A stretch of 64,000 bases of DNA from Rhinopomastus cyanomelas (GCA_013400115.1 VXBP01007152.1:434001-498000); one strand, 5' to 3'; positions 33,396-45,803 are shown, counted from the first letter of the stretch. Notes: generated by a model not told the origin, from the letters alone. Program-made: numbers and translations.

Positions 33396-36300
33396 CAATG
33401 AGTGCAACAGGGTGGTGTGTGCAGCTGGGATCTTCCAGCAGCAGGGTCTGAACTCGTGCTACCTTTTTCCTCACCTTCCAGCTACTCACCAAGCTGAGAT
33501 GCTCTCGCACAGGGCCACAACAAACCAGATCATTTCCTCAGAAAGCAGCAATCCCATTCCCTTTTCACCGCACACCCTCATGGGCTCGAGGGGCACACTG
33601 CCTTCAAAAGCTGTTTCAGACTAAGAACCTGAGAGAAAAAAGCCTGCTCCTGGTGCTGCAGAAACGGATGGATCCGTTTGTACAAAACACAGATCGGTGC
33701 TCAGACAAAAACCTTTGTCAACGCTTCCTACTGTCAGATCCGTCTCGCACGAACAAACAAATCCTCCCTCGCTGCCCTAGCTTTCCCTCTTGTATTATAC
33801 TTGGTGGAAGGATGGAGTAACATGTGCTTTAAAAAAAAGCCTGTGAAGGATAGATTTACACTACTGAAAGCCACCTCCCTCAGGGAGAGGAAAAAGCTAA
33901 GCAAACAGAAGGGAGCTGGTGCTTTGCACCTCCTTTGATGCCCTCTCAAGAGGCCTCAGACTCTGGAGCAATGCTGGCCAGAGGAGAGCCTGCACACAAG
34001 GAGCTGAACAACTCTTGGCTCGTAGAGACAAGAGACCAACCACCCCACACAGTAACTGCTTCAGGCAGCAGCTCTGCCGAGCAGCAGGTCCAGGACTTTC
34101 CTGGGGCAGGGGAAGCAGGGCCATGGCATTCAGGCCACCAGGGTGCTCTGCAAGGCAGCAGCAGGTGTTACTCATTGCTCTGCACTCATTAGCAGTAATT
34201 TGCTGTGCAGGTTGTAATGAAATGCTCAGCTCACTGACTGCAGTGAGCACAGTTCTGACAGCTGGTGCCATGTGACAGAAGTGCCTGGGCAGGAGCTAAC
34301 AGTAACCAGGTTTGACTAACCCTCCTCTCTAACCAGCTCCATGTGTGGTAGCAACACAGAGTCGCCTCCTGACTCCTAATTACAAATGGGGAACACTGGC
34401 CTGGGGTTAAACCAGGCTGTCAGCCCAAATCCTAGAGCATCAATCACAAGGTGCACCTCCCTGACCAAACACGGTGGCTGAGTAACCACCCAGAAGGTTA
34501 GCTGAGTAACCTCTCCTTTCTGGGCCACCCAGAAGGAAGCCTGTGCTCTATCTTTCTTCCTCTGGACTTCATTACTCAAGATGGATAGTGGGGTCACTTC
34601 TCCTGATGCACGACATGAGCCAGCTCCAGGCAAAGCACTGGAGCCATCTCTGCCCTTCGAGAATTACTCCCGGTAAGGGTGATGATTCAGTCTTAAGGGA
34701 CTGACAAGCCTCAAAGCAGGTAACAAGAAGGAGCCACCCAGTACAAAGGCAGTTGAAGTATTATTCCATGTCAAATCTGGGCTTATCTCCTCCATCACAA
34801 GTGCCCAGAGCTGCTGGAAAAGCAGACGGCCAGTGCATTAGTCACTAACCAGCCCCTAGGGGATCATGTCTTCCTGTCTCCATCCTCAGGGAAGTGCAAC
34901 CTCTTCAGAAAGAAATACTGATGCTCAAGAGCCACAGCATATAAATAACTTCGGCAAAGGTCTGTTTTTCCCCTCAGATGAGGTACTTTCCACCACGCAG
35001 ATTTATCCCTTTTGCTGAGGCTCTCATGCTCATTTTTCTTAATTATTCCTGACAAGCTGCAAGAGCTATCCATGAGGGTTCCCAGAAAGAAATTGAGACG
35101 ATCTTTCTCCCACTGAAGAAAAACAGGTGAAGCTCACTAGGCCTGCAGGCTTTGGTAGTAAATGATGCAGGAAAACCCAAGAGATATTGGGGAAAGGCAT
35201 TTCTGTATGTCCCGACAGCCCCATGTGTTGATGAGATCTGATCCCAAGTCCTTAGAGCATCACAGCACACAGGCAGGTAGGAAAAACAGCCTTGAATTCA
35301 AGTCATGGCTCATTCCTCGCCAGCACAAGGACGAGTAGGCAGCGACAGTCAGAACAGCTTTGCCAGACTCTTGCCCTGATCAGCATGACAGCAGTGGGGC
35401 ACAGAAAGCTCCCCAACCCCTTCCAGTCTCCGCATCTCCAGGCCAAAAATGTCTCTTCTGTGCAGCTACGTGTGCAAGGGGTGAACTGCTCCCAGCAGAG
35501 CAGGACAAGACCAAGCAGAGCCCTGTGCCTGTCCTCGGCTTGTTAACATCTGCAGGCACCACACACAGATCAATAGCCCCTTCCAGGGTCTTACGTTTCA
35601 CAGCAGGTCATTATTTGATCTGTTAATGCAACTTCCATGGTTTATTACTGGTGACAACAGAAGTAGAGGGAAACACGAGCTTAACCCTGGCTGTGACCAA
35701 TGGGTTACAGAGGGACTATGTCGGGTAAATGAGTAGTAATTTCATTAGGGCACACACTAAACACTGATTTTGCTCTCCACAGGAAAAGTGGTGCTTTCCA
35801 AGGAAAATGTCACAACACAGCCAAATGAGTTTAAGAAATAAAAATAGCCTGGAAACACGGATAAGGCTCCCAAGATGGCACTGCTAGAACACTCCTGGCA
35901 TTACTCCCATCCACATCTGGGGGCAAAAGAAATAAGTTGTCCAAGCCCCTGCCTTACTTCAGAGGATAACAGCAGCTCACAGATACCCCATTTCCCATGC
36001 TGCTTCTGCTGCAGTGCCACTACTTACTTTAAGCTGGAGTCACAGCTATTCACTTTTCTTCCCTTTGATACCCAAAGGTCTTTCAGTTTAATGTTCAAGC
36101 CACCCATGTGTGAGCATCCCTCACAGCACCAATCTACCTGTTATACAGTGTCCAAGTCCTTGGAGTAGCCTAGGGCTGAGCTAACCCATTTCAAGCCCTC
36201 AACACCATGACGTTTTTATTGTTGTTGTAGTTGAAGGATGTTTGGAGCCAGATGCAGCTGGGAAGGGTGCAGCAGCCATCTGCCTCTCTGCTGGAACTGT

Positions 36301-36946
36301 TGCTGTTTACACCTCAGCACACTCACAGGAAAAAACCACTACTCATGGCAGCTGCTGTTAATACTCTGCTCATAAACTGTGGCACTCAGAAGCACAGAGA
36401 CATCCCAGTGAGATGCTCTGCTGTGGACTAGGACCCTCCAGCAACACTAATGCTCACACCAGTCACAGCATATCAATTGCCAGCTACATGGCTACTACTA
36501 CTGTCCTCAAATTACTCATAACAGGCATTACCCCAGCTAAGAATAATCTTTATTTCACTCTCGTACCCATTTCTTGGTGCAAATGTAAGGCGCAGATCCA
36601 GGAAGCCCGTAGGCAGTTTCCCAAAAGATTCCAAGAGGAAGAAAGAGCACCAAGTGAGCACTACTTCCTGGAAAAAGCTTCCAGGAGCAATTCACCAGAA
36701 GTGAAACACATCAGTCCTCACAGCTTCTGCCCAGCAGAAATCAAACCAATTAGGAAGCTGTGTTCTCCCAAGGAGTTGTGGGTGACATCACTGAGGATGG
36801 GAGAGAAAAGACCTTTATTTCCTGAAAAAAGCTCGTGGGAGTTCAATTTTTGGCTATGGCTTGGTGATGCTGTGGGTTTGTTTTTTTAAGTAAAAATTGT
36901 GCTTTAAAGGAATTAGTGGGCAGGAAACAGACTCAAAATCTGCTTG
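33396..36946. other. Unique non-coding stretch, no gene recognised
   Basis: About 3.5 kb without a CR1, LTR or recognisable exon. An 8-bp inverted repeat (GCTCACTG / CAGTGAGC, 4-nt spacer) lies at 34229-34248. Open frames on both strands overlap each other and look like chance. Confidence 0.55.
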
Positions 36947-37122
36947 TCCAGCACTGGAACAGGCTGCCCAGCAGGGTTGTGGAGTCTCCTTCTCCCGAGA
37001 CGTTTAAAACTCGCTTGGATCTGTTCCTGTGCGGCTTGGTCTAGGTGATCCTGCTGTGGCAGGGGGATTGGACTAGGTGATCTTTCGAGGTCCCTTCCAG
37101 TCCCTAATGATTCTATGATTCT
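36947..37122 (+). mobile_element. CR1 LINE 3' end, group A
   Basis: A sense copy of about 175 bp: 'gcactggaacaggctgccca', the ORF2 end with 'cttggtctag', and the 3' UTR with tail 'gattctatgattct'. It abuts an older antisense CR1 directly at 37123, so the two elements meet 3' end to 3' region. The young copy probably landed in the older one. Confidence 0.94.
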
Positions 37123-37640
37123 CACTAGACCAGGTTGCTCAAGGCTATATCCAACCTGGTCTTGAAAACTTCCAGAGAGGTGGTATCCACAGCCTCTCTG
37201 AACAACCTGTTCCAGCACTTCACCACCCTCACTGTACAAAATTTTCCTCCTAATACCCAATCTAAATCTACCATCTTCTTGCTTAAAGCCATTTCCCCTC
37301 ATCCTGTCACTACAAACTCTTGTGAAAAGCCCTTTCCAGTTTTCTTCAGGTACTGGAAGGGTGCTATAAGGTCTCAGCAGAGCCTTCTCTTCTCTAGGCT
37401 GAATAGCTCCAACTCTTGCAGCCTGTCCCCAGAGCAGAGGTGCTCCAGCCTGATGATCTTTGTGGCCCTTCTCCAGACCTGCTCCAACTGTTTGATGCCC
37501 TTGTGTTGGGGGCTTCAGAACTGTACACAGCACTCCAGGCAGGGTCTCACAAGAGCAGAGTAGAGGGGGAAGATCACCTCCCTTGACCTGCTGGACACAC
37601 TTCTTTTGATGCAGCCCAGGACATGGATCAGGGTTCATAT
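37123..37640 (-). mobile_element. Older CR1 LINE (group C), antisense
   Basis: Antisense CR1 of a different family: 'ccagagaggtggtatccaca', 'ctgaacaacctgttccagca' and 'catttcccctcatcctgtca' correspond to the ORF2 C-terminus. The block 'ctggacacacttcttttgatg' near 37589 reaches further 5' than most copies here. Its own 3' UTR and tail are absent, consistent with disruption by the adjacent young CR1. The 261-codon minus-strand frame over 36913-37698 is a composite of these two repeats. Confidence 0.9.
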
Positions 37641-38262
37641 CATTTGTAAAGGTCCCTTCCCTATGAAAATATTTGCTCAGCCCTAACTCGTGCTCCACGG
37701 TTATTACAAGCTGTTCCCTGTCAGGAAAACACGCGTCCCGTTAGTGAACAAACCAGAACTGCTCATCGCACCAGCTCGCATCTCCTCACGTGGATGCCCT
37801 GAGCCTGTTGTTGGGGACTGGCACAAGGCAGCCGGCAGACAAGGACACAGATGTCCCGACATTCATCCCAACAGGTGGGGAGCATTTGCACAGAGTGCTG
37901 AAGACCCAGACATAATAACGGTATCAAATTAATGAATTACTTCCAATAACCATAATAGAGCTTTCACTCAACGGGACTCTGAGCGGCTGCACACTCCTCA
38001 CACAGCTGCACAGCAGGGATGACGGAAGAAAACACAGCAAATAAATCTTTGTCATCTTATTGTCTCTGAAAAGCGGCTGGTTGGACAAATCCTTCGGCGT
38101 GCACATACACGTGTGCACATTCCTTAGCTCAGTGTTTAGGCAGCCACACGTTTAGGGGAAGACAAGACACTTTCAACCTTGTTTGGATAAGAAGGCAGAC
38201 AGTGGCCAGACAGACAGGCAAATGCCTCACCTTGGGACAAGTGCCCGCTGACTTTTTGTGCT
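37641..38262. other. Unique non-coding stretch
   Basis: No gene is seen. 'caaattaatgaattacttcc' at about 37925-37944 clusters homeodomain-type TAAT/ATTA cores. A 7-bp inverted repeat with an E-box between its arms is at 38099-38118. Confidence 0.5.
38099..38118. repeat. Short inverted repeat centred on an E-box
   Basis: GTGCACA (38099-38105) pairs with TGTGCAC (38112-38118) across a 6-nt spacer. A CACGTG E-box spans 38108-38113. It could be a bHLH or bHLH-Zip site or chance. Confidence 0.5.
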
Positions 38263-38287
38263 CTCATATAGCTGACAGCTATGTGAG
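38263..38287. repeat. 12-bp near-perfect palindrome at a CR1 breakpoint
   Basis: CTCATATAGCTG (38263-38274) and CAGCTATGTGAG (38276-38287) are reverse complements with one mismatch and a single-base spacer. The palindrome ends exactly where a 3'-truncated CR1 begins. Confidence 0.8.
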
Positions 38288-38525
38288 TCCTATCACCAGA
38301 TGACATTGAGAAGAGCCTGGCTCCATCCTCCTGACACCCACCCTTCACATATTTATAAACATTAATGAGCCCCCCCCCCTCAGTGTCCTCTTGTCCAAAC
38401 TCAGCTCCCCTAGTCTTTCCTCATCAGGGAGGTGCTCCACTTCCTTCATCGTCCTCGTTGCTCTACACTCCAGCAGCTCCATGTCCTTCTTGAACTGAGG
38501 GGCCCAGAACTGCACTGAGCTGCAA
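38288..38525 (-). mobile_element. CR1 LINE fragment lacking its 3' end
   Basis: Antisense ORF2 C-terminal part only: 'cctatcaccagatgacattg' to 'cagaactgcactgagctgc'. The 3' UTR and tail are missing, which is unusual because CR1 copies are normally truncated at the 5' end. A later deletion or rearrangement is implied. Consensus 'gaggtcacccc' is replaced by a run of ten C at 38370-38379. Confidence 0.9.
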
Positions 38526-40649
38526 GTTTGCTCTCAAGCCTTCCCAGCACAGCTCACTGCTGCATGTGCCTTCATACTGCATCCAGAGCACTTCATCTTC
38601 TGGCTGAATTTTTACAGGGCTGTTGGAAACAGTGATGTTTCAAGCCGCTCTGTCCAAATAAAGCTCTGGAGCTTATTCTTGCGAAGTGCAGGGTTTGTGT
38701 CCCCAGACTGGTTTTCCTCCTGGAATGTGCCCAAACTGTGTAACCTGTGTGCTGAGAGATCAAATACAGTTTCCAGGACAGAATGCTCTTGATTTTCTCA
38801 TCACAGATTTGTCTACACAGCGATCTTTCTGCTGCTGACAGCAATACACCCTCAGTTATACAGCCTCATCTTTGAAGATGGACCTTCTGAGTTTTCTCCC
38901 CTCAGTTACCCAGGACTTCTCTGGCTCACAGTTCTCTCAGAATCACTCTGACTTGTGTTTCTTCATCTCCTGTGCTTTTCACTCATGGGAACCATCTCAG
39001 GGTCGCTGTCATCTGGCCATCTTGACCTATTGCAGCTGGAACACCCACGCCAAAGGTGCTGATGGTCAGACTCTGGTCTGTAACTGGGAAGTACTGGACG
39101 ATCCGGGAAGCTGCTGTGAAGGGGGACAAGCCAAGAGATGGGGACCACAGTTATCCTTGTGGCTAGTGACTGTCTCTCCCTGTAGAGAACAGTAACATGG
39201 ACCTGGCAAGAGGATTAACTTTGGATTAACATTTTAGATTTCTCTGAAGTTAGACTGAGTGCATTGCATTTCCCACATGTTTCTCTGCAGGTAGAGAAGG
39301 TTGGGTGACTTGTAGCAATGATGTTTTGAAAAGTCAGTCCTGCACAGATTTCAGCCTGCTTGGCCAAGGGCAGCATCAGGCAGCCTGAGGAAGAGACTTA
39401 TCTTCAGCATTTTATACAGCTCTCTGTGCACACAGCGGATGTGGATGCGCAGGACACAGACAGAGAGCTCTCAAGACACTTCTTTTCCACCCATCTTATT
39501 CCTCATCTCCTGGTTTTATCCCAGCAGTGACTAGAAACACTGGCTTTTTCCCTCCTCAAGTATTCTACTTTAACAAGACATGGATTGCATTTGAATGTTT
39601 ATTCGAACTGAAGCTGCAAACTGTTTGAATGATTCATCCATCACTATTCAAGGTGGATGCTGCTTCCACACGCTGCGCCGTGCAGAGAAGCAGGAGCAGC
39701 ACATGGTGTTTTAATGAATTAGTAATTACTGCTCATAAAGCGCTGTGAAGATTTGCTACACCACTATTTATTAGATCATTATTTTAGGTTCTTTCCTTTA
39801 ATTTGTTGACAAGCTCCAGAATTCACATGTGAAAGGAAGGTGCTTTTGCACAGCGTTTGTTTCTGCTACCCTGTGCAGATAGAGCTCCGTTAGAAGAGGC
39901 AGGTCCCAGCAGCAATGTGCAGACTTGCTTTTATGGAGCATGTTTTTTCAGAGTCTGCAAATAGCTTCGTTCAGGTTCAGTAGTTTCTGAGAAAAAAACC
40001 CCAAACCCAGCCCTGATTGCTTGCTCGGGCACAAGGCAGGGTAGCTGGACAAGAAAATGGCTGGCTCAGCAGAGCATCTTGTTTCAGCCCACCTCGCCCT
40101 TGCCCTTTCTCCCTCCGCACGCTTGGTGCCGGGGCCCCTCTGTGTCTTGAACAAGGAACAATTCATCATGTGAAAAAGGAAGGCATCAGGCCATAGAGTA
40201 ATTGCTGGGAACATGGGGATTGAATGACTAAAGCCCCATTTAAGTGACAGGAATTTTGCCTTTCATTTCAGTGTGGCCAGGATTTGCTCACAAGAAAAGA
40301 GGGGAACGTTTCTAAGATTTCATTCAATTTGGGTGAGTACCAACAGTTTGTTTGGTTATCCCACAGCCTTTTGTCTGCAGCAAATACACAAAGAAAAGGC
40401 CTTTGAGCAGACAGATTGAGAGGGTGTTAAATAAGTTGTTACCCTTCTGCTTATTCTGGGTGCAAGTAGCCAGTTTTCATTGATGGAGGCTTCAGAGGGC
40501 TGCGGGCATAAGATTGAGAAGTAGCTTGTGTTTGATGCTTTAGTGATGGAAATTTAACAAATTGCTTTTACCCTGGACAAGCCAGTGGATTCATACACCA
40601 GGGTCAAGCATTATTTTAGCTGATGAACTGTTGACAACTAATGATTAGG
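38526..40649. other. Unique non-coding stretch with an AT-rich block
   Basis: No gene is recognised. About 39590-39800 is AT-rich with many homeodomain-type cores and the perfect 10-bp palindrome AGTAATTACT at 39721-39730. Confidence 0.5.
39721..39730. promoter_or_regulatory. AGTAATTACT palindrome, candidate homeodomain dimer site
   Basis: A perfect 10-bp palindrome built on TAATTA, embedded in an AT-rich segment with further ATTA cores. Paired-type homeodomains can bind such palindromic sites (family knowledge). No functional evidence exists here. Confidence 0.3.
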
Positions 40650-40882
40650 CTGAAGAAGATTAAGATATCAGGAATAAGTTCTTTAATCTGAGGGTGGTGG
40701 ATGCCTAGAACAGACAGCCTAGAAAGGTGGTGGAGGCTCCATCCCTGCAACATTCAAGATCAGGCTTGATGGGGCTTTGGACAATCTGTTCTACTTAGAG
40801 ACGTCCCTGCTTGTTATAGGGAGGTTGGATGAGATGAACTTTAGAGGTCCCTTCCAAGCTAATACATTCTATGATACTAAGA
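40650..40882 (+). mobile_element. Old CR1 fragment (group C)
   Basis: A diverged sense CR1 3' region: 'aaggtggtggaggctccatc', 'gggaggttggatgagatgaa' and 'ttagaggtcccttccaagct', ending 'acattctatgatac'. Many substitutions and small indels make this one of the oldest copies. Confidence 0.82.
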
Positions 40883-42050
40883 TGACAACTAGTATAAACA
40901 TGTACAGGCAAGGAGTGTTTCTCCTTTATCAGAACTGCCCAAAGTTTAACTCTGAGAAACCTGTGCTGCAGTGAAACTTTGCCTCCTGACTTCTCACCTC
41001 CAAAAGTCTCTGATTTTCACCCAGAATGGAATTCTATGCGATGCAAAGGGTGGTCTGGTTCCACACACACAGAGGGGTGTAATTCTCCTCCTCTCTGCAA
41101 CCAGAGAGGTCTCGTAGCAGGTGTGAGACTGCGACAATATTTGCATCAATTACACGGACCTTTACCTTCAGGCTTTCTGCATTCAGCTGCCTTTTAAATT
41201 TTGCAGAAATGATTCTCCACTGTCTACTTGCTGTTTTAGCAGTAGAGCTGAACAAACAATCCTGGCAAGCAGGCAGATGGTCTGGTCCCAGCTACCTGTG
41301 CAAATGTGACTCTGGTTTTTCATGGTGTCACTTGAAAGAAGAACCTCTCTGTAACATCATTTGGAACAGGAGCTCTGAGCAACAGATATTTCCATGCAGC
41401 TAATTTATTCTCCTTAAAATAATACCCTGTGGTTGATTGTTCATGAACATTTAAAGAGCTTCCTCTGTGGCAATTCTTTTTCTCCTGACAGAATATCGAT
41501 CCAGACAGTCTGTCAGCTCCTGTACCAGTTTAGTTACTACTACAGTTACTGCTACAGCAGTAAAATTTATTGAACAGACATTCTTGCTCTACAAGGTGGA
41601 AATGAAGGGCTGTCTCCACTCATTCCCCAAAAGCAGGCTGTAACTGTCTTAGACAGTGAAGAGCTTTGAATGTTTGTGGAGATGCAGACTCTGTTTTCAA
41701 ACCTGGATGCTAGGAATGGCAACAACAAAAAAATCACGCAGCAAGCAGGAGAGGGAGAAAGCCATTTTTTGGGCTGTCACTAACCACTGTTCACTGCTTC
41801 TGGCTACACATGTCGCCTCCTGCTCTTGGCTGCTGCAAAAATAGCTGAGAGCTCTGTGGGTTTCTCCCTCTCCTCTACGTTTGCTCACACCATCCCTGAT
41901 CACTGCCACATGAGGCTATTTGTGTGAACCAGTATGACTGCAGAGCAGAGCCATTGGGATGAAGGTCTGTTCTGTTCCCAAGGCCAGATGCCCTCTTTGC
42001 ATCCTGACACCTACTGCTGTGGTCACCAACTCTGTCACTGCCATGCTCAG
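40883..42050. other. Unique non-coding stretch
   Basis: No gene or repeat is recognised. Confidence 0.55.
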
Positions 42051-42112
42051 TTAACAGTTGGACCTGGTGATCTTAAAGGTCTCTTCCAATCAAAGAGATT
42101 CTGTGATGTTCC
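42051..42112 (+). mobile_element. Old CR1 3'-end fragment
   Basis: 'acagttggacctggtgatct', 'aaaggtctcttccaatc' and 'gattctgtgatg' match the last 60 bp of older CR1 families. Only the terminal part of the 3' UTR remains. Confidence 0.75.
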
Positions 42113-45100
42113 GGGCACAAAGGGCAGAAGGGAGCAGGAGGGACTCTGTGTGTGCAGAGTGGGAAGCGGTGGCATTTGGCAGCTGTTGTCTCATTCGTTT
42201 TCCATTAACTGTCAAGACCAACACATGATGCATTCCTGTACCCATCTAGCTGTCAAAAGTATTAAAATGCCCAGTGCCATCCGACTGGGAATGGGAAAGG
42301 CAGTGGTGGAAAGACAGGTCGCACTAAGCAACTAGGAAGCTAAGGAGCCAGCTGGTATCTTAAGAAGGTGTCATTTGTAAGGCACAAATGGGTCTAAGTG
42401 GGCACAAGGGAGGCTGTGACCCTGAGCACTGAAGCATGTGCTCCTCCTTAAGCAGTTGGTAATTCCACTGAATTCATTGGCAACAGTATTTTTGACCAAC
42501 TCTTTCCTGTGTCTAATGTTCCCTAGATAAAAAATAGAAGTGATAATATCAGCCTGCGAGTTGTTGAGGCTCACAGGCTAAATGTTTGCAGAGAGCTCTG
42601 AGATAGGAGCCTAGGAAACAGGCCCGAGGGGGACTCCAAGGGTACCCAATCTCACAGGCACATCCGCTGCTTCATATCTTGGATAACATTAGCAGGAGCC
42701 ATCCTGAAACCTGTTCAGTTTCTCACCCCTTGTATTTTGGCTGGCAGACTATTCCCAAATGTTAGCCTTCCGAGGATTAGAAGCCGGGGCCGCTAATACG
42801 GGCGAGTGATGAAGAAAGAAGAAAAGCCAATTAAAAAAGGATTATTCATTGAATTACGAGCCAAAAGGAGCAAGTGTACTCTAGACAGTCCATTTGCTTC
42901 CTGCCTGGCTCTGGGCACTGTCCTCCTATCCTCCACCATCCTGTTGTCACTTTTCTCCTTCCCTCGCCATTTCCAGGCGTTATCCCTGTGTTGTTCCTCT
43001 CTGCTGTTGTCAGGTGTTATTCCCTCTTCATCTTATTCCCATCAGTTTTTGGATCTTCTCTTCCTCCACCACCTGACTTTGAACATCAGTAATGTTTGAA
43101 CTTCAGTCTCCACTTATAGCCCTGGAACATGGATGTTCATCCTGTTGCACCAAGCCCCTGGCACCCTATTAGCATCCATCCCCACCCCAGCCTGAGGCCA
43201 GTCAAACCTCTGGCTTCAGGGAAGACCCTCTGCATTTCTTCCCCTCACGCTGCCTGATGAAATCAGCTGCATGGAGAAAACAGATCTTGATGGAGTGCGA
43301 GGAGGTTGGTTGTACCCTCAGGTACTACAAAAGCTGGCAATAACCATTAGAGCTGGCTGGTGGCTGAGCCAGCATCAGGAACCATGAAAGCGGGATGGAG
43401 CCAAAACCACACTAACAAACCATTATTTTTCTTCTCGTTTCAGTCATTATTTCCTAGGATGAGAAATGGCTTTTGTTAAACACTGTAAAATTGAGGCCAC
43501 TTTCTGTGCAGCAGTCACGAGCTGCCTGTCATTCACATCCGACGGCAGGGAGAGGACCTGGTTTTGGACACCATCCATCAACGACAGATTCACAACACCG
43601 TGTGACGAAGGGCAAGGCAGGGAGGAAGGAGAAGGGGGAATGGGAGGTACAGAGGGCTGGTAAATAACATGCAGAGATTTCATTTTCAGTTGCCAGCTTA
43701 AAAACAACCCCAGCTTGCCGTGGCCCAAAGCCATTTCCTGTTGAGTGTAATGACTTTGGTGGTTGCTCTGCACTTATTAGACAGGCAACCAAGAAAAACA
43801 ACAGCAGAAAGCAGCCTTTGAAAATGAAGCAGACGTTGCCAACAGTAGCTATCCGTCTTAGTCTCCACTTGCCCCTGGAAAAAGATCCCACTAATTAGCA
43901 GGACTCCTGCATCTCTCGTGGTAAAGGAAAAAAGAAGTTAAATAACCCCCCCAAACCTTCTTCCATTTCTGTGTGAACGTCATCAGAGGAGTGGAATCCG
44001 GATGATGCAGGCACAGCAAGAACAGCAACTGGCACCACAAAGAGCCAGCTTGCTCCTTGCCAAAACATTTGCGACCGCCTTGGTGTGGAGCCCTGGCCCA
44101 GGGCAGCACGGCGGCGTGAGCCGACCTGTGGCAGCTGTCGGGAGAATTACAGCCCCACAGCCGTCCCCTTCCTGCGTGAGATTGAGTGAGGGCAGTGGAG
44201 CAAAATACCCTTAATCCTGACCCGGCATGTCCGATGGAGTCCCTGTGCATCTGCTGTTTTGCACACAACGCCTTCACTCTTGTCTCCACCTGATGAGCTC
44301 CAAACTGGCAGCCAAGAGCAACGGCGATGGCCCCGCAGATCATTTCCCAGTCAAACAGCTGCGCTGGCAGTGCCGATAAATGTTTCAGGATAACTAACTT
44401 CCTCCTCGTCTGCACCTCTTAGTCTGCTCATGTGGAAATGACTCAGGCTGGGTTTAAACAGCAGGCTAACTTTGCCTGGTGTTTGTCCGCGCTACAGCAC
44501 GTACTCCTGTGAAAGAAAAAGCCTGTTGAGGGTAATGGAGTGGAAGGACAGAGGGTCATCATTATTTTTTAAGTTGCCGTGGGGATTCCAAAGAAATCAC
44601 TTGCAAGTGTCAAGTATGGAGGCATTTTGATGTGGCTGCCTCAAGGAAGGATGTTTGGCTCTGCCCCACCTTCTCCTCCTTCAGACTGCTTTCACCTGAG
44701 TTTTCTTGATCTGAAAGACCCTTCAAACTCCTGAAAGCTAAAACCAATAGCAACCTTGATGTGGAGAGACGGCACAGTGTCGGCCTCAAGTCTGTCCTTT
44801 GTGGATGAAAAATGTCTCATTTAAGGTTTTCCGGCTTATGAGTCTCTGCCAGGAATGGATTTGGTGTCCAGGCTTCTGCATTCACTTCCAGCTTCGGGAG
44901 AAGCTGATTCACGCAGCCAGGCCAGGGCTGCGAGATGGATCCAGCCTGATTTCGTGCACAGACACCTCACCATCCCCTGGCAGGTACTACGGTTGGTCTC
45001 CCACCAACAGCCCAGGCTGCCTGGTCCATAGTCAGGGTTGCCGGCGTGAGGAACAGTGAAGCTGTAACCACTATTAAAATATCCACATCAGTCACTAGAA

Positions 45101-45444
45101 CCTTGCCATCTAAGGAGGTGGTGTACAAAGAGATGGAGATCTTCAGGAGACAATCAAGCAGATGGTCTCCGCCACAAAACAGATGATTATGAAGGATGTA
45201 AGCACAGCCTATACCGTGCTGAACGTCTGCATTCAGGTTTCCACTTTTCCATCCCTTTAGAGCCTGATTTAGTTAATTGTCCAAAGGGAGGTAAAATTTG
45301 TGCCTTCTTTCAGTGTGTCTGTGAGCTGTTGGCAGCAAGGGGTGTCTGTGTCTTATGAACTCTAATTTTATCTCTGATTTGAAGAGTTTGGCTTCTCAGA
45401 TTTCTTGCTTTTGGTGCAGAACACATAGGAGTAAAAGAAAAGAG
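42113..45444. other. Unique non-coding stretch, no gene recognised
   Basis: About 3.3 kb with no repeat or exon that I can support. 42905-43080 gives three overlapping open frames on the same strand, rich in Ser, Phe and Leu, which reflects a pyrimidine-rich composition rather than coding. 43900-44415 is open on the minus strand (174 codons) without a recognisable domain. Confidence 0.5.
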
Positions 45445-45535
45445 TCATAGAATCATTAAGTTTGGAAGAGATCTCCAAGATCATCAAGCCCAACTGTCAA
45501 CCCAGTGTCATCATGTGAGCAAAACCAAGTTTTAG
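45445..45535 (-). mobile_element. Older CR1 (group C), left part, interrupted by a young CR1
   Basis: Antisense 3' end 'gagtcatagaatcattaagt', then 'tggaagagatctccaagatc' and 'atcaagcccaactgtcaacc'. It breaks off at 45535 where a group A tail begins and plausibly resumes at 45804. Confidence 0.88.
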
Positions 45536-45803
45536 AATCATAGAATCATTAAGGATTGGAAGGGACCTCGAAAGATCATCTAGTTCAATCCCCCTGCCAT
45601 AGCAGGATCACCTAGACCAAGTTGCACAGGAACACACCCAGGTGGGCTTTAAACATCTCCAGAGAAGGAAACTCCACAACTACCCTGGGCAGCCTGTTCC
45701 AGTGCTCCATCACCCTCACTGTGAAGGTGTTCCTTCTGATATTTATGTGGAACCTCTTATGTTCCAGCTTGCACCCATTGCCCCTCATCCTATCAGCAGA
45801 TGG
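45536..45803 (-). mobile_element. CR1 LINE, group A, nested
   Basis: An antisense copy with its tail at 45537 ('tagaatcatagaatcattaa') and the ORF2 C-terminus up to 'cctatcagcagatggcatg'. The minus strand reads KRFHINIRRNTFTVRVMEHW and ends FKAHLGVFLCNLV. It sits between the two halves of an older CR1 and so dates after it. Confidence 0.94.

Noticed and set aside
36913..37698. 261-codon open frame on the minus strand as a gene
   Set aside because: It is read through two CR1 elements in opposite orientation, partly out of the ORF2 frame. There is no independent domain.
42806..43099. Leu/Ser/Phe-rich overlapping frames as a small membrane protein
   Set aside because: Three overlapping frames are open on the same strand because the DNA is pyrimidine-rich. 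Composition, not coding, explains them.
43891..44415. 174-codon minus-strand frame
   Set aside because: No recognisable domain. The region also carries an open frame on the + strand, typical of GC-richer unique DNA.
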